A stretch of DNA of 46,007 nt from CAYSYY01 sp964576115 [NCBI: uncultured Gemmatimonadota bacterium]. GTDB lineage: Bacteria; Blakebacterota; Blakebacteria; Blakebacterales. Numbering within the stretch: position 1 is the first letter of the stretch; every line of letters starts with the position of its first letter. Made by a program: the position numbers and the translations under genes. The stretch is from contig CAZNUA010000028.1 of assembly GCA_964576115.1 (NCBI GenBank), positions 1-46,007 on the forward strand, read 5' to 3'. The notes below the pieces were generated by a model. That model worked only from the letters and a program-made list of their open reading frames with translations. It was not told the origin of the DNA and ran no database searches. Shown one piece after another: positions 17,052 through 25,677 of this stretch.

Positions 17052-19009
17052 GTCCTGGCCGGCAGGACGAGTCCGAGACCGGTCCGGCCGGCAATACCGG
17101 CGGGGCGGCCGAACCCGGGTTCGAACCCCTGGACTGGCGCGAGATCGAGTTCCGGGGCGGGATCGAGATCCACCAGCAGATCGACACCCGCAAGCTGTTC
17201 TGCGAGTGCCAGCCGGCGATCCGCAAAGACACCCCCCACGAACGCACCCGGCGCAAGCTGCACGCGGTAGCCTCCGAACTCGGCGAGTACGACCCCGCCG
17301 CCCTGCACGAAGCCCACCGCGACCGGACCTTCTTCTACGAGAGTTACGAGGACAGCGTCTGCCTGGTCGAACTCGACGAGGAACCCCCCCACCCGGTCAA
17401 CCGCCGGGCCCTGGAAGTGGTTCTGCAGACCTCGCTGATGCTGGGGGCGCGGATCGTGGACGAAATCCAGGTCATGCGCAAGACGGTCATCGACGGCTCC
17501 AACACGGCGGGTTTCCAGCGCACCATGCTGGTGGCGACCGACGGGGTGATGCAGACCAGCGAGGGCGATGTCGTCCTGCAGTACTTCTGTCTGGAAGAAG
17601 ACGCAGCCCGCATCATCGAAACCGATGACCGCAGCGTGCGCTACCGGCTCGACCGGCTCGGCATCCCCCTGCTCGAGATCGTAACCGGTCCCGTTTTCGT
17701 TTCCCCCGTCCAGGCCGGCGAGGTGGCCGACCGGCTCGGCCACATCATCCGCAGTCTGCAGGTGCGCCGCGGCATCGGCAGCGTGCGCCAGGACGTCAAC
17801 GTTTCGACCCGCTACAGCGATCGGATCGAGATCAAGGGCGTCCAGAAACACCGCCTGATTCCGCTCATCATGTCCAACGAGGCCCGCCGTCAGAAGAGCC
17901 TGTGGGAGATCGGCCGCGAACTCACCGCCCGATGTTCCCCCCCCGGCCCCGACGACCTGCGCCGGCGCACCGCCACGGTGACCGACCTCTTCCGCACCAC
18001 CGAATGCCGGGCCCTGCGCCGCGTGATCGACCGCGGAGGCGAAGTCACGGCGATCGCCGTTCCCGGCCTGCGGGGCATGCCGAGCCGGCTGCTGTGCCCC
18101 AACATGCGTCTGGCCACCGAGTTCAAGGATCAGCTTCTGACGCTCGGCATCCGCGGGCTCCTGCACCGCGACGAGGACACCGCCGCCCGGGGAATCAGCA
18201 CCGCCGAACGGGAAGCTCTCGAGGCCCGCCTGGCGGCAGAGCCCGGGGATGCCTGGCTCATCTTCGCCTCCCGGCCCGAGGTCGTGCCGCTGGCCCTCGA
18301 CAAGTTGCGGGCCCGCATACCGGCCTGCTGGAAGGGTGTGCCGTGGGAATCGCGCCGCGCGATCGGGCGGGGCAACACCCAGTATATGCGCCCCCTGCCC
18401 GGTGAGGCCCGGATGTATCCCGAGACCGACATTCCCCCGGTGGTCATGACCCCGGAGAAGGTCGCCGAGACCCGGGCCGCCCTGCCCGAGATCCTGCAGG
18501 ACCGGATCACGCGCCTGAGCGAACGCAGCGGGATCTCGGCCTACGATCTCTGGAAGATCGAGGATTCGCTCGAACTGCTCTTCTTCGGGATCGATGAACT
18601 GAACCTGCCGGTGGGACTCCTCTTCAACTTCCTCGCCTCGCAGGTGGTGGATTTCCGGCGCCGGACCGGCCTGCGCCCCACTCCCGAGATCCTTTCCGAC
18701 CTGCTCGAGTCCGTCGCCACCGATCGCCTGCACCCCGAGGCCCTGCCCGAGGCCCTGGAACGAATGTGCGCCGGCGAAGCGCTCGAGACCATCGTCGCCG
18801 CTCTCGACCCGAACAAGCTCGACCTGGAGGCGGAGATTGCGCAGGTCATCGCGGCTCATGCCGACCTGACCGACAATCCGCACCGGCACCAGATCCTGAT
18901 GGGAGCCCTGATGGAAAACGTGCGCGGACGGATCGACGGCCGGCTGGCGGCTAAAGCCCTGGCTGAGGCCCTGGCCGGGATACCGGAACAATCACCACCG
19001 CGCTCATGA
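17048..19009 (+). CDS. gatE: Glu-tRNA(Gln) amidotransferase subunit E, archaeal type
   Basis: Kinase/amidotransferase subunit that phosphorylates Glu on Glu-tRNA(Gln) and transfers ammonia delivered from GatD. 653 residues, close to archaeal GatE. The GTG start (17048) overlaps the gatD stop by four bases, and AGAGGAA lies just upstream. An extra N-terminal tail of about 28 residues precedes GGIEIHQQIDTRKLFCEC, the GatB/E hallmark. Others are DGSNTAGFQRTMLVATDG, GIPLLEIVTGPV, RRGIGSVRQDVNVS and IEIKGVQKHRLIPL. The middle (about 300-410) carries the AspRS-like GAD insert that distinguishes GatE from GatB (AVPGLRGMPSRLLCP, PWESRRAIGRGNTQYMRPLPG, RMYPETDIPP). The C-terminus is the helical/YqeY-like tRNA-binding tail. 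The last 59 bases overlap the gene on the opposite strand. Confidence 0.96.
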   Translation: MSPGRQDESETGPAGNTGGAAEPGFEPLDWREIEFRGGIEIHQQIDTRKLFCECQPAIRKDTPHERTRRKLHAVASELGEYDPAALHEAHRDRTFFYESYEDSVCLVELDEEPPHPVNRRALEVVLQTSLMLGARIVDEIQVMRKTVIDGSNTAGFQRTMLVATDGVMQTSEGDVVLQYFCLEEDAARIIETDDRSVRYRLDRLGIPLLEIVTGPVFVSPVQAGEVADRLGHIIRSLQVRRGIGSVRQDVNVSTRYSDRIEIKGVQKHRLIPLIMSNEARRQKSLWEIGRELTARCSPPGPDDLRRRTATVTDLFRTTECRALRRVIDRGGEVTAIAVPGLRGMPSRLLCPNMRLATEFKDQLLTLGIRGLLHRDEDTAARGISTAEREALEARLAAEPGDAWLIFASRPEVVPLALDKLRARIPACWKGVPWESRRAIGRGNTQYMRPLPGEARMYPETDIPPVVMTPEKVAETRAALPEILQDRITRLSERSGISAYDLWKIEDSLELLFFGIDELNLPVGLLFNFLASQVVDFRRRTGLRPTPEILSDLLESVATDRLHPEALPEALERMCAGEALETIVAALDPNKLDLEAEIAQVIAAHADLTDNPHRHQILMGALMENVRGRIDGRLAAKALAEALAGIPEQSPPRS

Positions 19010-20042
19010 CCTCACGCTGATATGTGCCTCCCACCGGCCGGTTGACGAGCCGACCGTTCACCACCAGGGTACTGCTCCCTCCCCCGTCGAGGTTCAGAGC
19101 CTCGACACAGCCGACCGCGTGCATCAGAGCTGCCAGTTCCTCGAGATCCACGCCCCGGCTGGCCGCCTGACGTCCGTCCACGACCATGAGCACCAGGTCA
19201 CCGTGGCGGGTGACGCCGGCGGCGGTCCGGGGATGAGTCTGAGGAATGGAAGAGGCGAAAAAGACCTCTTCGTCGACCGTGATATCGATCCGGCCGTCGC
19301 CGATGAGGGCCGGACCCGCCGCCAGAGCGTCGCCGACCGGCCAGGGGCGTGCCCGCGAGAAATCGGGGCGGGGAGCGGGCTGGTTCTCGCGATTCGCCGG
19401 CGGTCGGACAATCGTGAACAGACTGTCGTTACGGGTGACCGACCAGGCCACGTCGGGCCGTCCCGCAGGGGTGATCCCCAGGGCGGCCCGGGCCGTATAG
19501 TACCGTACCTCGCCCCGCCTGAGGGTTTCGAAGGCGGTCTCGATCATGCGCCCGTCGTCATAGAGCAGGCCGACATGCCGGGCGGGAACGAGATCCATGC
19601 GGAAATACCCGCCGTTGACGGCGACGACCGCTCCCAGCCGGGCGGCGAAATCGCCCACGCTTTCGCGGCCGTCTTCATCGGCGGAACCGACGATATCGAT
19701 CCGCAGTTCGGGGCCGGGGCGAACCCGGACGTACCAGGCGCGCAACGGCAGATCATCGTGTCGGGCGGCAAAGACCCGGATTGCCCGCGGCAACCCGGCA
19801 TTGATCTCTGCGACCGGTTCCCAGTCGAGCGCGAGCACCGTCCCGGAACGTTCCCGGCTGCAGGAGGACAGGAGCAGACCGAGGATCATGAGCAGACCGA
19901 GAGGTACGAGCAGACCGGGAGGCGCGAGCAGACCGGGAGGCATGAGCAGACCGGGAGGCGTCAGCGGACCTTGCGCCGCGATCGGGACGGTCGGAGCCGT
20001 CGCCCCCTCCCGGCAATCGCGGCGGCCCGACCCGCCGGTCAC
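18951..20042 (-). CDS. Phosphodiester-glycosidase (NAGPA/DUF2233)-like lipoprotein
   Basis: 363 residues from a GTG at 20042, 23 bases after the SDR stop; the start is uncertain. A hydrophobic stretch ending LLLSSC provides a lipobox, so it is probably a lipoprotein. The catalytic domain matches the NAGPA family (the 'uncovering enzyme' fold): VVAVNGGYFRMD, AAGPALIGDGRID, PRTAAGVTRHGDLVLMVVDG and the signature ALNLDGGGSSTLVVNG. In bacteria such proteins hydrolyse sugar-phosphodiester bonds in envelope polymers; the substrate here is unknown. The signal peptide is built from five tandem hexapeptides (LxPPGL-like) encoded by an 18-bp repeat. An ATG at 19943 inside the repeat would leave a signal without basic residues. 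The 3' end overlaps gatE by 59 bases. Confidence 0.82.
   Translation of the reverse strand: MTGGSGRRDCREGATAPTVPIAAQGPLTPPGLLMPPGLLAPPGLLVPLGLLMILGLLLSSCSRERSGTVLALDWEPVAEINAGLPRAIRVFAARHDDLPLRAWYVRVRPGPELRIDIVGSADEDGRESVGDFAARLGAVVAVNGGYFRMDLVPARHVGLLYDDGRMIETAFETLRRGEVRYYTARAALGITPAGRPDVAWSVTRNDSLFTIVRPPANRENQPAPRPDFSRARPWPVGDALAAGPALIGDGRIDITVDEEVFFASSIPQTHPRTAAGVTRHGDLVLMVVDGRQAASRGVDLEELAALMHAVGCVEALNLDGGGSSTLVVNGRLVNRPVGGTYQREVMSAVVIVPVSRPGPQPGL
19872..19961. repeat. Five 18-bp tandem repeats encoding the signal peptide
   Basis: Five contiguous 18-bp units (starts 19872, 19890, 19908, 19926, 19944) share the plus-strand core gagcagaccg(g/a)(g/a)agg with a sixth, decayed copy to the right. 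On the minus strand they encode successive hexapeptides LTPPGL, LMPPGL, LAPPGL, LVPLGL and LMILGL, which form the hydrophobic core of the lipoprotein signal of the NAGPA-like gene. Confidence 0.93.
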
Positions 20043-20065
20043 ACCCTCTGCCGCTCGCGACCTTT

Positions 20066-20830
20066 TCAACCGGCCAGTCCTCCTCCGTCGACCACCAGAG
20101 TTGTTCCGGTCACCCAGGCGGACGATTCCGTGACGAGATAGAGAACCGCTGCAGCGACATCGTCGGGGGTTCCGGCCCGTCCGAGAGGCCGCCGGGCTGC
20201 GGCGGCGGTGAAATCGGCGACCGGCACTCCCAATTGACGCGCCTCTTCGGCGAGCATGCCGGTGTCGGTGTCGCCGGGACACACGCAGTTGACCCGTATC
20301 CCCTCGGGGCCGTGATCGATCGCCATGGCCCGGGTGAGCTGGACGACCCCACCTTTCGAGGCACAGTACGCCGCCGCCCGGGGACCCCCCACCAGCCCCC
20401 AGCCCGACGCGATATTCACGATCGCCCCGCCGCCGGCGGCCGCCATGACGGGAATCGCCTCACGACAGATGAGAAAAACCGATCGCAGGTTGACCGCCAG
20501 GCTCCGGTCCCATTCCTCCTCGCTGAGTTCGGTCACAGCCGCCCGGCGGATGATTCCGGCGTTGTTCACCACAATGTCGAGACCCCTGAACCGGGACACG
20601 ATGTCCTCGACGGCGGCCCGGCAATCCTCGGCCAGGGCGACGTCGGCTGTTACAGCGATGACTTCGTGCCCCGCATCGACCAGCGCCGCCGCCTCACGTT
20701 CGGCGGTCTCGCGGTCGATATCGACGACGGCCACGGAGGCTCCCTCACCCGCCAGGAGCCGGACGATCGCCCGGCCGATACCCGCCCCCGCCCCGGTAAC
20801 CAGAGCCCGCCTGCCGTCGAGCTGCCCCAT
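20066..20830 (-). CDS. Short-chain dehydrogenase/reductase (SDR)
   Basis: 254-residue classical SDR, NAD(P)-dependent. The nucleotide-binding glycine motif is TGAGAGIG; D at the end of beta-2 (VVDIDRETA) suggests a preference for NAD(H). The structural motif is NNAG, the catalytic serine lies in NIASGWG, and the active-site pair is in AAYCASKGG. The C-terminus (VTGTTLVVDGGG) is typical of the 3-oxoacyl-ACP reductase/FabG-like and sugar-dehydrogenase branches, so the substrate cannot be assigned. The start at 20830 follows AAGGAG by six bases; an earlier ATG at 20857 would overlap the methyltransferase stop. It lies 23 bases after the methyltransferase and just before the NAGPA-like gene, so the three are probably co-transcribed. 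Confidence 0.92.
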   Translation of the reverse strand: MGQLDGRRALVTGAGAGIGRAIVRLLAGEGASVAVVDIDRETAEREAAALVDAGHEVIAVTADVALAEDCRAAVEDIVSRFRGLDIVVNNAGIIRRAAVTELSEEEWDRSLAVNLRSVFLICREAIPVMAAAGGGAIVNIASGWGLVGGPRAAAYCASKGGVVQLTRAMAIDHGPEGIRVNCVCPGDTDTGMLAEEARQLGVPVADFTAAAARRPLGRAGTPDDVAAAVLYLVTESSAWVTGTTLVVDGGGLAG

Positions 20831-20853
20831 GGAATGCTCCTTCCCGGCTGCAA

Positions 20854-21621
20854 TCAATCGTGCTGCATGACGAAGAAGACCTCGCCGTACCAGTCGGAGA
20901 ACTCGCGATAGAGATCGATCTCGTACTGATCGGCGTCGATCACCTCGAGCGCCTCGGGATCGTCGGCATACCTGCTCCGCATCTCCGCCAGCCGGGCCTC
21001 GAGCGGACGATAGTAGTCATCCCACCAGGCATCTTCGGGCAGGGTGAAATACCCGATCCGGCGGTATCCGGCGGCATCGATCAGGGCGATATTGGCGGCG
21101 ATCGTGGTCAGGGCCGGGTACTCCCGGTTCCAGTGCTCCCGAAGTTCCCGCGGCGGATCGGTTCTCAGCCAGGACAACTCGCTCACGGCCAGGTATCCGC
21201 CCGGTCGCAGCCACTCTCGCCACTCGCGCAATCCGCGCTCGAAACCGATCACGTAGATCGAACCTTCGGCCCAGATGACATCGAAGCTCCCCTCGGGCCA
21301 GGGCAGGGCGAACATCGATCCCTCGACCGCTTCGACCCGCTCTTCGAGTCCGGCCCCGGCGATCTTTTGCTGCAGTTCTTCGATATACGGAGGATTGTTA
21401 TCCAATCCGATCACATGACCGGAGCTCAGCCGGGCCAGTTCGATGGTCTGCACCCCCGGGCCGCAACCGATATCGAGAATGCGGGGTTGCGTCAGAGGTC
21501 CGAGCATTTCCCAGGCCCGTCGGGTATGTTCGTTTCCTCCGGCCCCCTCGCGTGGAAGCCCGGTGTGAATCTCGTAGAAGATGTTCTCCCGGTGAGTGCG
21601 CCCGCTCTCGCTCCCGCTCAC
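20854..21621 (-). CDS. Class I SAM-dependent methyltransferase
   Basis: 255 residues starting at a GTG preceded by GGAGAGGAGG. The SAM-binding motif I is ILDIGCGPGVQT (about 49-60), with acidic D74-like residue in VIGLDNN and motif II/III EGSFDVIWAEGSIYVIGF. The C-terminal half (WLRTDPPRELREHWNREYP, DDYYRPLEARL) resembles small-molecule methyltransferases of the ubiE/Methyltransf_25 group, many of which methylate small carboxylates or amines. No specific substrate is supported. It is the first gene of a run with the SDR and the NAGPA-like lipoprotein, and 154 bases downstream of the MutY-like gene. Confidence 0.9.
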   Translation of the reverse strand: MSGSESGRTHRENIFYEIHTGLPREGAGGNEHTRRAWEMLGPLTQPRILDIGCGPGVQTIELARLSSGHVIGLDNNPPYIEELQQKIAGAGLEERVEAVEGSMFALPWPEGSFDVIWAEGSIYVIGFERGLREWREWLRPGGYLAVSELSWLRTDPPRELREHWNREYPALTTIAANIALIDAAGYRRIGYFTLPEDAWWDDYYRPLEARLAEMRSRYADDPEALEVIDADQYEIDLYREFSDWYGEVFFVMQHD

Positions 21622-21775
21622 GGTTCAGCCTCCTCTCCGATCCCTGACCGGCAGCGCTGGTCCCAAACCGGCAGCGCGCCCCTTCTTTCCGGCCCGATCC
21701 TGTGCCGAGCATGGCATACTATCCTGACGAGGTCACGCGATTCCTTGCCGACAACCCGGGTGGCGATTGTCATTT

Positions 21776-22609
21776 TCAGTCGGACAGAGCGACCCTTTCC
21801 CCGTCACGGACGATGAAGCCTTCGGATTCGAGCCCGTCGAGAATTCCCTCGATCCGGTCCGATCCGGCGCCGGTCACACCGGCGAGCGAAGCGGACGGGA
21901 GCGTCCCCTTCCCGATCAGATGGCGCAGGATCTCGCCCCGCAGCTGGCGGTCGGAACCGGCGAAGGGAGACTGGCGGGTATAGTGGGCGCTGCGCCGGTT
22001 GGGATCGCCCTGCCATCCTTGCTCGCTCCCCAGACGGCTGCCGTAGTCCATCAGAGCGGCGTACCAGCCGCGGGGATCGCGACGATCGAGAGTGCGTTCG
22101 ATCAGCGGCAGCAGGTCGCGGTCGGGGACCGGGTCCGAACCGGGGAAAAAGTGCTGGATGAAAACCCGCCGGATATTGGTCTCGATGAATACTGTCGGCC
22201 GGTTGAAGGCAAAGGCCAGCACCCCCCCGGCAGTCGACGGCCCCACACCCGGCAGGGCCAGCAGGGCCGTTCTGTCTTCCGGCACGCGACCCTCGTGTTC
22301 GGCGACGATACGGCGAGCCGATTCCCGCAGGTTGATCGCCCGCCGGTTGTAGCCCAGTCCCTGCCAGACCTCCAGAACCCGGTCGAGCGGGGCTGAAGCC
22401 AGAGACGCCGGATCGGGAAAGCGGTCGAGAAAGGCTCTGTATTTCTTCTCGACCCGGGCGACACCGGTCTGCTGGAGCATGAATTCGGAGACCAGAATCG
22501 CCCAGGGATCGGCCGTGCGCCGCCACGGCAGGTCGCGGCCGGCCCGCCCTGCCTCCCGGCGTACCAGACGCCGGAAAGCGGCGACACCTGAAGCCGTCAG
22601 CTCAGGCAT
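21776..22609 (-). CDS. MutY-like HhH-GPD DNA glycosylase without iron-sulfur site
   Basis: 277 residues of the endonuclease III/MutY superfamily, base-excision repair. MutY-like features are DLPWRRTADPWAILVSEFMLQQT with the putative catalytic acid E42, GLGYNRRAINL, the helix-hairpin-helix LPGVGPSTAGG (about 119-129) and D188 in ALMDYGS. It lacks the four C-terminal cysteines of the 4Fe-4S cluster: after MDYGS there is no cysteine at all. It also lacks the NUDIX-like 8-oxoG-recognition domain. Instead it ends in a winged-helix-like segment (about 215-277). The residue aligned with the active-site Tyr126 of Bacillus MutY is Ser125. Substrate (A:8-oxoG or other) is therefore uncertain. It starts 52 bases downstream of the S9 peptidase stop on the same strand. 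Confidence 0.85.
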   Translation of the reverse strand: MPELTASGVAAFRRLVRREAGRAGRDLPWRRTADPWAILVSEFMLQQTGVARVEKKYRAFLDRFPDPASLASAPLDRVLEVWQGLGYNRRAINLRESARRIVAEHEGRVPEDRTALLALPGVGPSTAGGVLAFAFNRPTVFIETNIRRVFIQHFFPGSDPVPDRDLLPLIERTLDRRDPRGWYAALMDYGSRLGSEQGWQGDPNRRSAHYTRQSPFAGSDRQLRGEILRHLIGKGTLPSASLAGVTGAGSDRIEGILDGLESEGFIVRDGERVALSD

Positions 22610-22661
22610 GCGCCAGGTACGCCCGGAGGTGTCCGATCCCTTTTCCCTCGAGCCGGCCGGT

Positions 22662-25529
22662 CTATTTCTCCCACGCCTGGATGCCGTTGATCATCCAGTC
22701 GGGCGCCGGGGCGCCCTTGAGGTAGTGGTCGAAGAACTCCTGCATGCGGATGGTGTAGTCCTTCTGGTTCACCCGCTGGCGCAGGCCATGATCTTCGCCG
22801 TTGTAGTTGAACATCCAGGCCGGCTTGCTTAGCCGTCGCAGGGTCATGATGAATTCAATCCCCTGGTACCACGGCACGGCCCCGTCCTCGTCGTTGTGCA
22901 GGATCAGACAGGGAGTGGTGACCCTGTCGGCGAAGAAGATCGGCGAGTTCTCGATGTAGCGCATCATCCCGCCGTTCCACAGGTTTCGGCCCAGACGGCT
23001 CTGGGTGTGCTCATACTGGAACTGGCGCACCATCCCGCTCCCCCATCGGATCCCGCCGTAGGCGCTTGTCATGTTCGAAACCGGCGCGCCCGACTCGATG
23101 GCGGCAAAGATGTCGGTCTGGGTGATCATGTAGGCGCCCTGGTAGCCGCCCCACGAGTGCCCCTGCAGGCCGACCCGCTCCGGATCCACGAACCCGAGCG
23201 AGATGATCTTCTCCACGCTCGGCACCACGCAGTCGACCGCATCACGCCCCGGGTGCCCTGTGCCGTAGTAGATGTCGGGCTGCCAGATGACGTAGCCGTT
23301 CGAGACGTAGTAGGAGAGGTTGATCGAGGTGCCCGGTGAGGGGGCGCGGAAGCGGTGCAAACCGCTGGTCAGCTTCTCATAGATGTAGACCAGCATGGGG
23401 TATTTCTTCGCCGGGTCGAAGTTCTCCGGCTTGATCAGAATCCCCTGGTACTCGGCTCCCCAGGCGTTGACATAGGGCACGAGTTCGGCCTGACCCCAGA
23501 CGAACTCGTCCCGCTGGGCACCCACCGCGGAGATCTTCTGCCAGTCCTCGAAGCTCATGTCGGTGATCCAGAGATCGGGGAACTCGTAGAACGACTGCCG
23601 GGTTGTCAGGATGGTATCGGTATCCTCGGCCTTCTGCGGCGATCCGAAACTGTAGTCATCCATATGCAGCTGCTGCGGCTCGCGGCTGCCGGCCACCCGG
23701 TCGCGGTAGACACCCGAAGCCATCGTCCCGGTGTCGGTGGCCGAGAGCAGGAGCCACTGGTTCGGAGTGATGGTGCGTTCCTCGGGGTCCATCCGCCGGT
23801 AGCGGAAGGAAATGCCGTTGGTGCGGCCGTACCCTTCTGTGATGCAGCGTGCGCCGGTACCGTCGGGGTTGAGTTCCCAGATGTCGAACTCGTCGTAGAC
23901 CAGCACCTTCTCCTCGTCATCGGTCCAGCCGGCCAGGCCGTAGGAGCCCATCGGCTGGGGCCGGTCGTCGGTGGCGCGCCAGACCGGGACCGGCAGGTCG
24001 TAGGTCAGGTTGGCCCTGACGCCGGTGGCGACATTGTAGACATGCCAGTGCCGGTCGGTGCCCCACCAGTACACATACCCGGCCAGGGGGGAGAGGCTGA
24101 TCCGGCTGTAGCTCTCCTCCACGATCAAGGTGCGATCGCCCGTCATGGGATCGACCAGGTAGAAATCGTAGTAGGCCGAATCGTAGGAGATGCGCGGGCG
24201 GTAGGGTTTGTCGGTCTGCCCGTAGGCGATCTCGCCGCTCCAGTGCAGGCTCACGTCCTCGAGTTCCTCGTCGGCCAACTGTACGAAGCGCCCCGAATCG
24301 AGGTGGTAGACCGACTCCATGGTCTGGTTGCGAACTCGGTCGGCCATGATCTTCTGCTGCGGATAGGGATAGGGATCGTTCCAGCTCCACAGTTCGAACT
24401 CGGCGACCTCTTCCTCCTCTTCCGCTTCGGCCCCCTCTTCATCCTCTTCCGGCTCGGGTTCGGGGATGTCCTTGATCCCGAAGAGAACGATCGAGCCGTC
24501 CTCGCAGAAGCTGGGCCGGGTCAGATCGCTGACGCTCATGCCGTCGGGGAACCCGGACGTCGACGTATGCGAGACCCACAGTTCGGCCGCCGGCTGACCG
24601 GCCCGCCAGCCATAGAGGTTCCAGGTGACCGGGTTGTCATCGAAGGCGTCGCGGTCGGTCAGGAAGGCCATGACCGACTCGTCTTCGTTCAGCACCCAGC
24701 TCTTGTAGGTGCCCTGGCCCGTGATCAGCGGCTGGCTTGCGGCCTGGCCGGGAACCAGGGTGTAGACGCCGTCTCGGCTCGAATCGGCTTCGCACGAGAC
24801 GATGTAGAGCAGGTACTCCGCTTCTTCGGTGAAGCGGTAGTCGAGCACGGAATCCAGCGAAGTCTCGCTGCCGTCACCCAGGGAACGCAGCACCAGTTCG
24901 GTTCCGAACTCCTTGTCGCGGCCGTTCCCCCCGCTCTCTCCGCCCCCGCCGGGACGACGCTGGCCGCCGGGACGGCGGCGGGCCCCCGCCGGACGGGCGG
25001 TCGGCTCACCGGTTTCTTCTTCCGCCTCGCCAGCCTCTTCCTCGGGAGTGGGTTCCTCGGCCTTGAGGTAGGCCAGCCAACTTCCGGCTTCCTCGGGGAG
25101 ATTGAAATTCTGCACCCGCTCGATCGACGTCACCGAGACATCGGAGAGATCGACGATCGTGAGGACGGGCTGAGGCAGATCGCCTCCCCTTTTACCCGCG
25201 TCACGGGCCGCCTCGGTCGAGTCTTCGGGCGGCGTGACCAGCAGAACGAGGAACCGGCTGTCCCGGGTGAACTGCGCCCGGGTGCCGCGCTCGTAGCGGA
25301 CCTCGGTACCGCCGCGCACATTGCGCAGCACCAGCTCGCCATCACCGTCCTGCGGCTGGATCTGGTAAGAAACCCAGCGGCCGTCGGGGGAAATCTGCTG
25401 GCTCCGGATGGATTTCCAGGAATCGTAGTCGTCGTGCGTGAGCGGTCGCTTCTCCTGCTGTGCAGCAGCCAGAGCCGGGAGCAACAGAATCAGAACCGCA
25501 GCGAGTGCGACGGGAGAATGGCGCCTCAT
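22662..25529 (-). CDS. Secreted S9-family (prolyl oligopeptidase/DPP-IV-like) serine peptidase
   Basis: 955 residues from the ATG at 25529, preferred because GAGGG lies eight bases upstream; the GTG at 25544 has no such site. A signal peptide (SPVALAAVLILLLPALAAAQQ) is followed by a long beta-propeller and a C-terminal alpha/beta-hydrolase. The triad is visible: Ser about 792 in LQGHSWGGYQGAY, Asp about 880-882 in LILHNDEDGAVPW and His about 914 in GEDHGL. Two low-complexity inserts occur in the propeller: an Arg/Gly/Pro-rich one (about 24,900-25,010) and a Glu-rich one (about 24,400-24,470). It probably trims peptides in the periplasm or outside. The family is abundant in protein-degrading FCB bacteria. 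Confidence 0.92.
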   Translation of the reverse strand: MRRHSPVALAAVLILLLPALAAAQQEKRPLTHDDYDSWKSIRSQQISPDGRWVSYQIQPQDGDGELVLRNVRGGTEVRYERGTRAQFTRDSRFLVLLVTPPEDSTEAARDAGKRGGDLPQPVLTIVDLSDVSVTSIERVQNFNLPEEAGSWLAYLKAEEPTPEEEAGEAEEETGEPTARPAGARRRPGGQRRPGGGGESGGNGRDKEFGTELVLRSLGDGSETSLDSVLDYRFTEEAEYLLYIVSCEADSSRDGVYTLVPGQAASQPLITGQGTYKSWVLNEDESVMAFLTDRDAFDDNPVTWNLYGWRAGQPAAELWVSHTSTSGFPDGMSVSDLTRPSFCEDGSIVLFGIKDIPEPEPEEDEEGAEAEEEEEVAEFELWSWNDPYPYPQQKIMADRVRNQTMESVYHLDSGRFVQLADEELEDVSLHWSGEIAYGQTDKPYRPRISYDSAYYDFYLVDPMTGDRTLIVEESYSRISLSPLAGYVYWWGTDRHWHVYNVATGVRANLTYDLPVPVWRATDDRPQPMGSYGLAGWTDDEEKVLVYDEFDIWELNPDGTGARCITEGYGRTNGISFRYRRMDPEERTITPNQWLLLSATDTGTMASGVYRDRVAGSREPQQLHMDDYSFGSPQKAEDTDTILTTRQSFYEFPDLWITDMSFEDWQKISAVGAQRDEFVWGQAELVPYVNAWGAEYQGILIKPENFDPAKKYPMLVYIYEKLTSGLHRFRAPSPGTSINLSYYVSNGYVIWQPDIYYGTGHPGRDAVDCVVPSVEKIISLGFVDPERVGLQGHSWGGYQGAYMITQTDIFAAIESGAPVSNMTSAYGGIRWGSGMVRQFQYEHTQSRLGRNLWNGGMMRYIENSPIFFADRVTTPCLILHNDEDGAVPWYQGIEFIMTLRRLSKPAWMFNYNGEDHGLRQRVNQKDYTIRMQEFFDHYLKGAPAPDWMINGIQAWEK

Positions 25530-25616
25530 GTCGGATACCCTCACAGGCTGGATGGATGTTGGATGCTGATCCGCAGACTAGTGCCGATCGTGTCCGGGGG
25601 CAAGGATGCCTTAAGG

Positions 25617-25651
25617 AAAAGCCCCCGCCCGGATTTTTCCGGACAGGGGCT
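25617..25651 (-). terminator. Rho-independent terminator after the sorting-domain gene
   Basis: Read on the minus strand, the arms AGCCCCTGTCCGG and CCGGGCGGGGGCT enclose a loop AAAAAT and are followed by TTTTCC. It lies 27-61 bases past the stop of the 25678-26625 gene and closes the transcript coming from the AT-rich island before the S9 peptidase gene. Its GC-rich stem is host-like. Confidence 0.82.
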
Positions 25652-25677
25652 CCTGTTATTGGCCTATGCGACGCGAT

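Noticed and set aside
17021-18991. 656-codon minus-strand frame opposite gatE
   Set aside because: GatE motifs on the plus strand are unambiguous; the shadow has no homology known to me.
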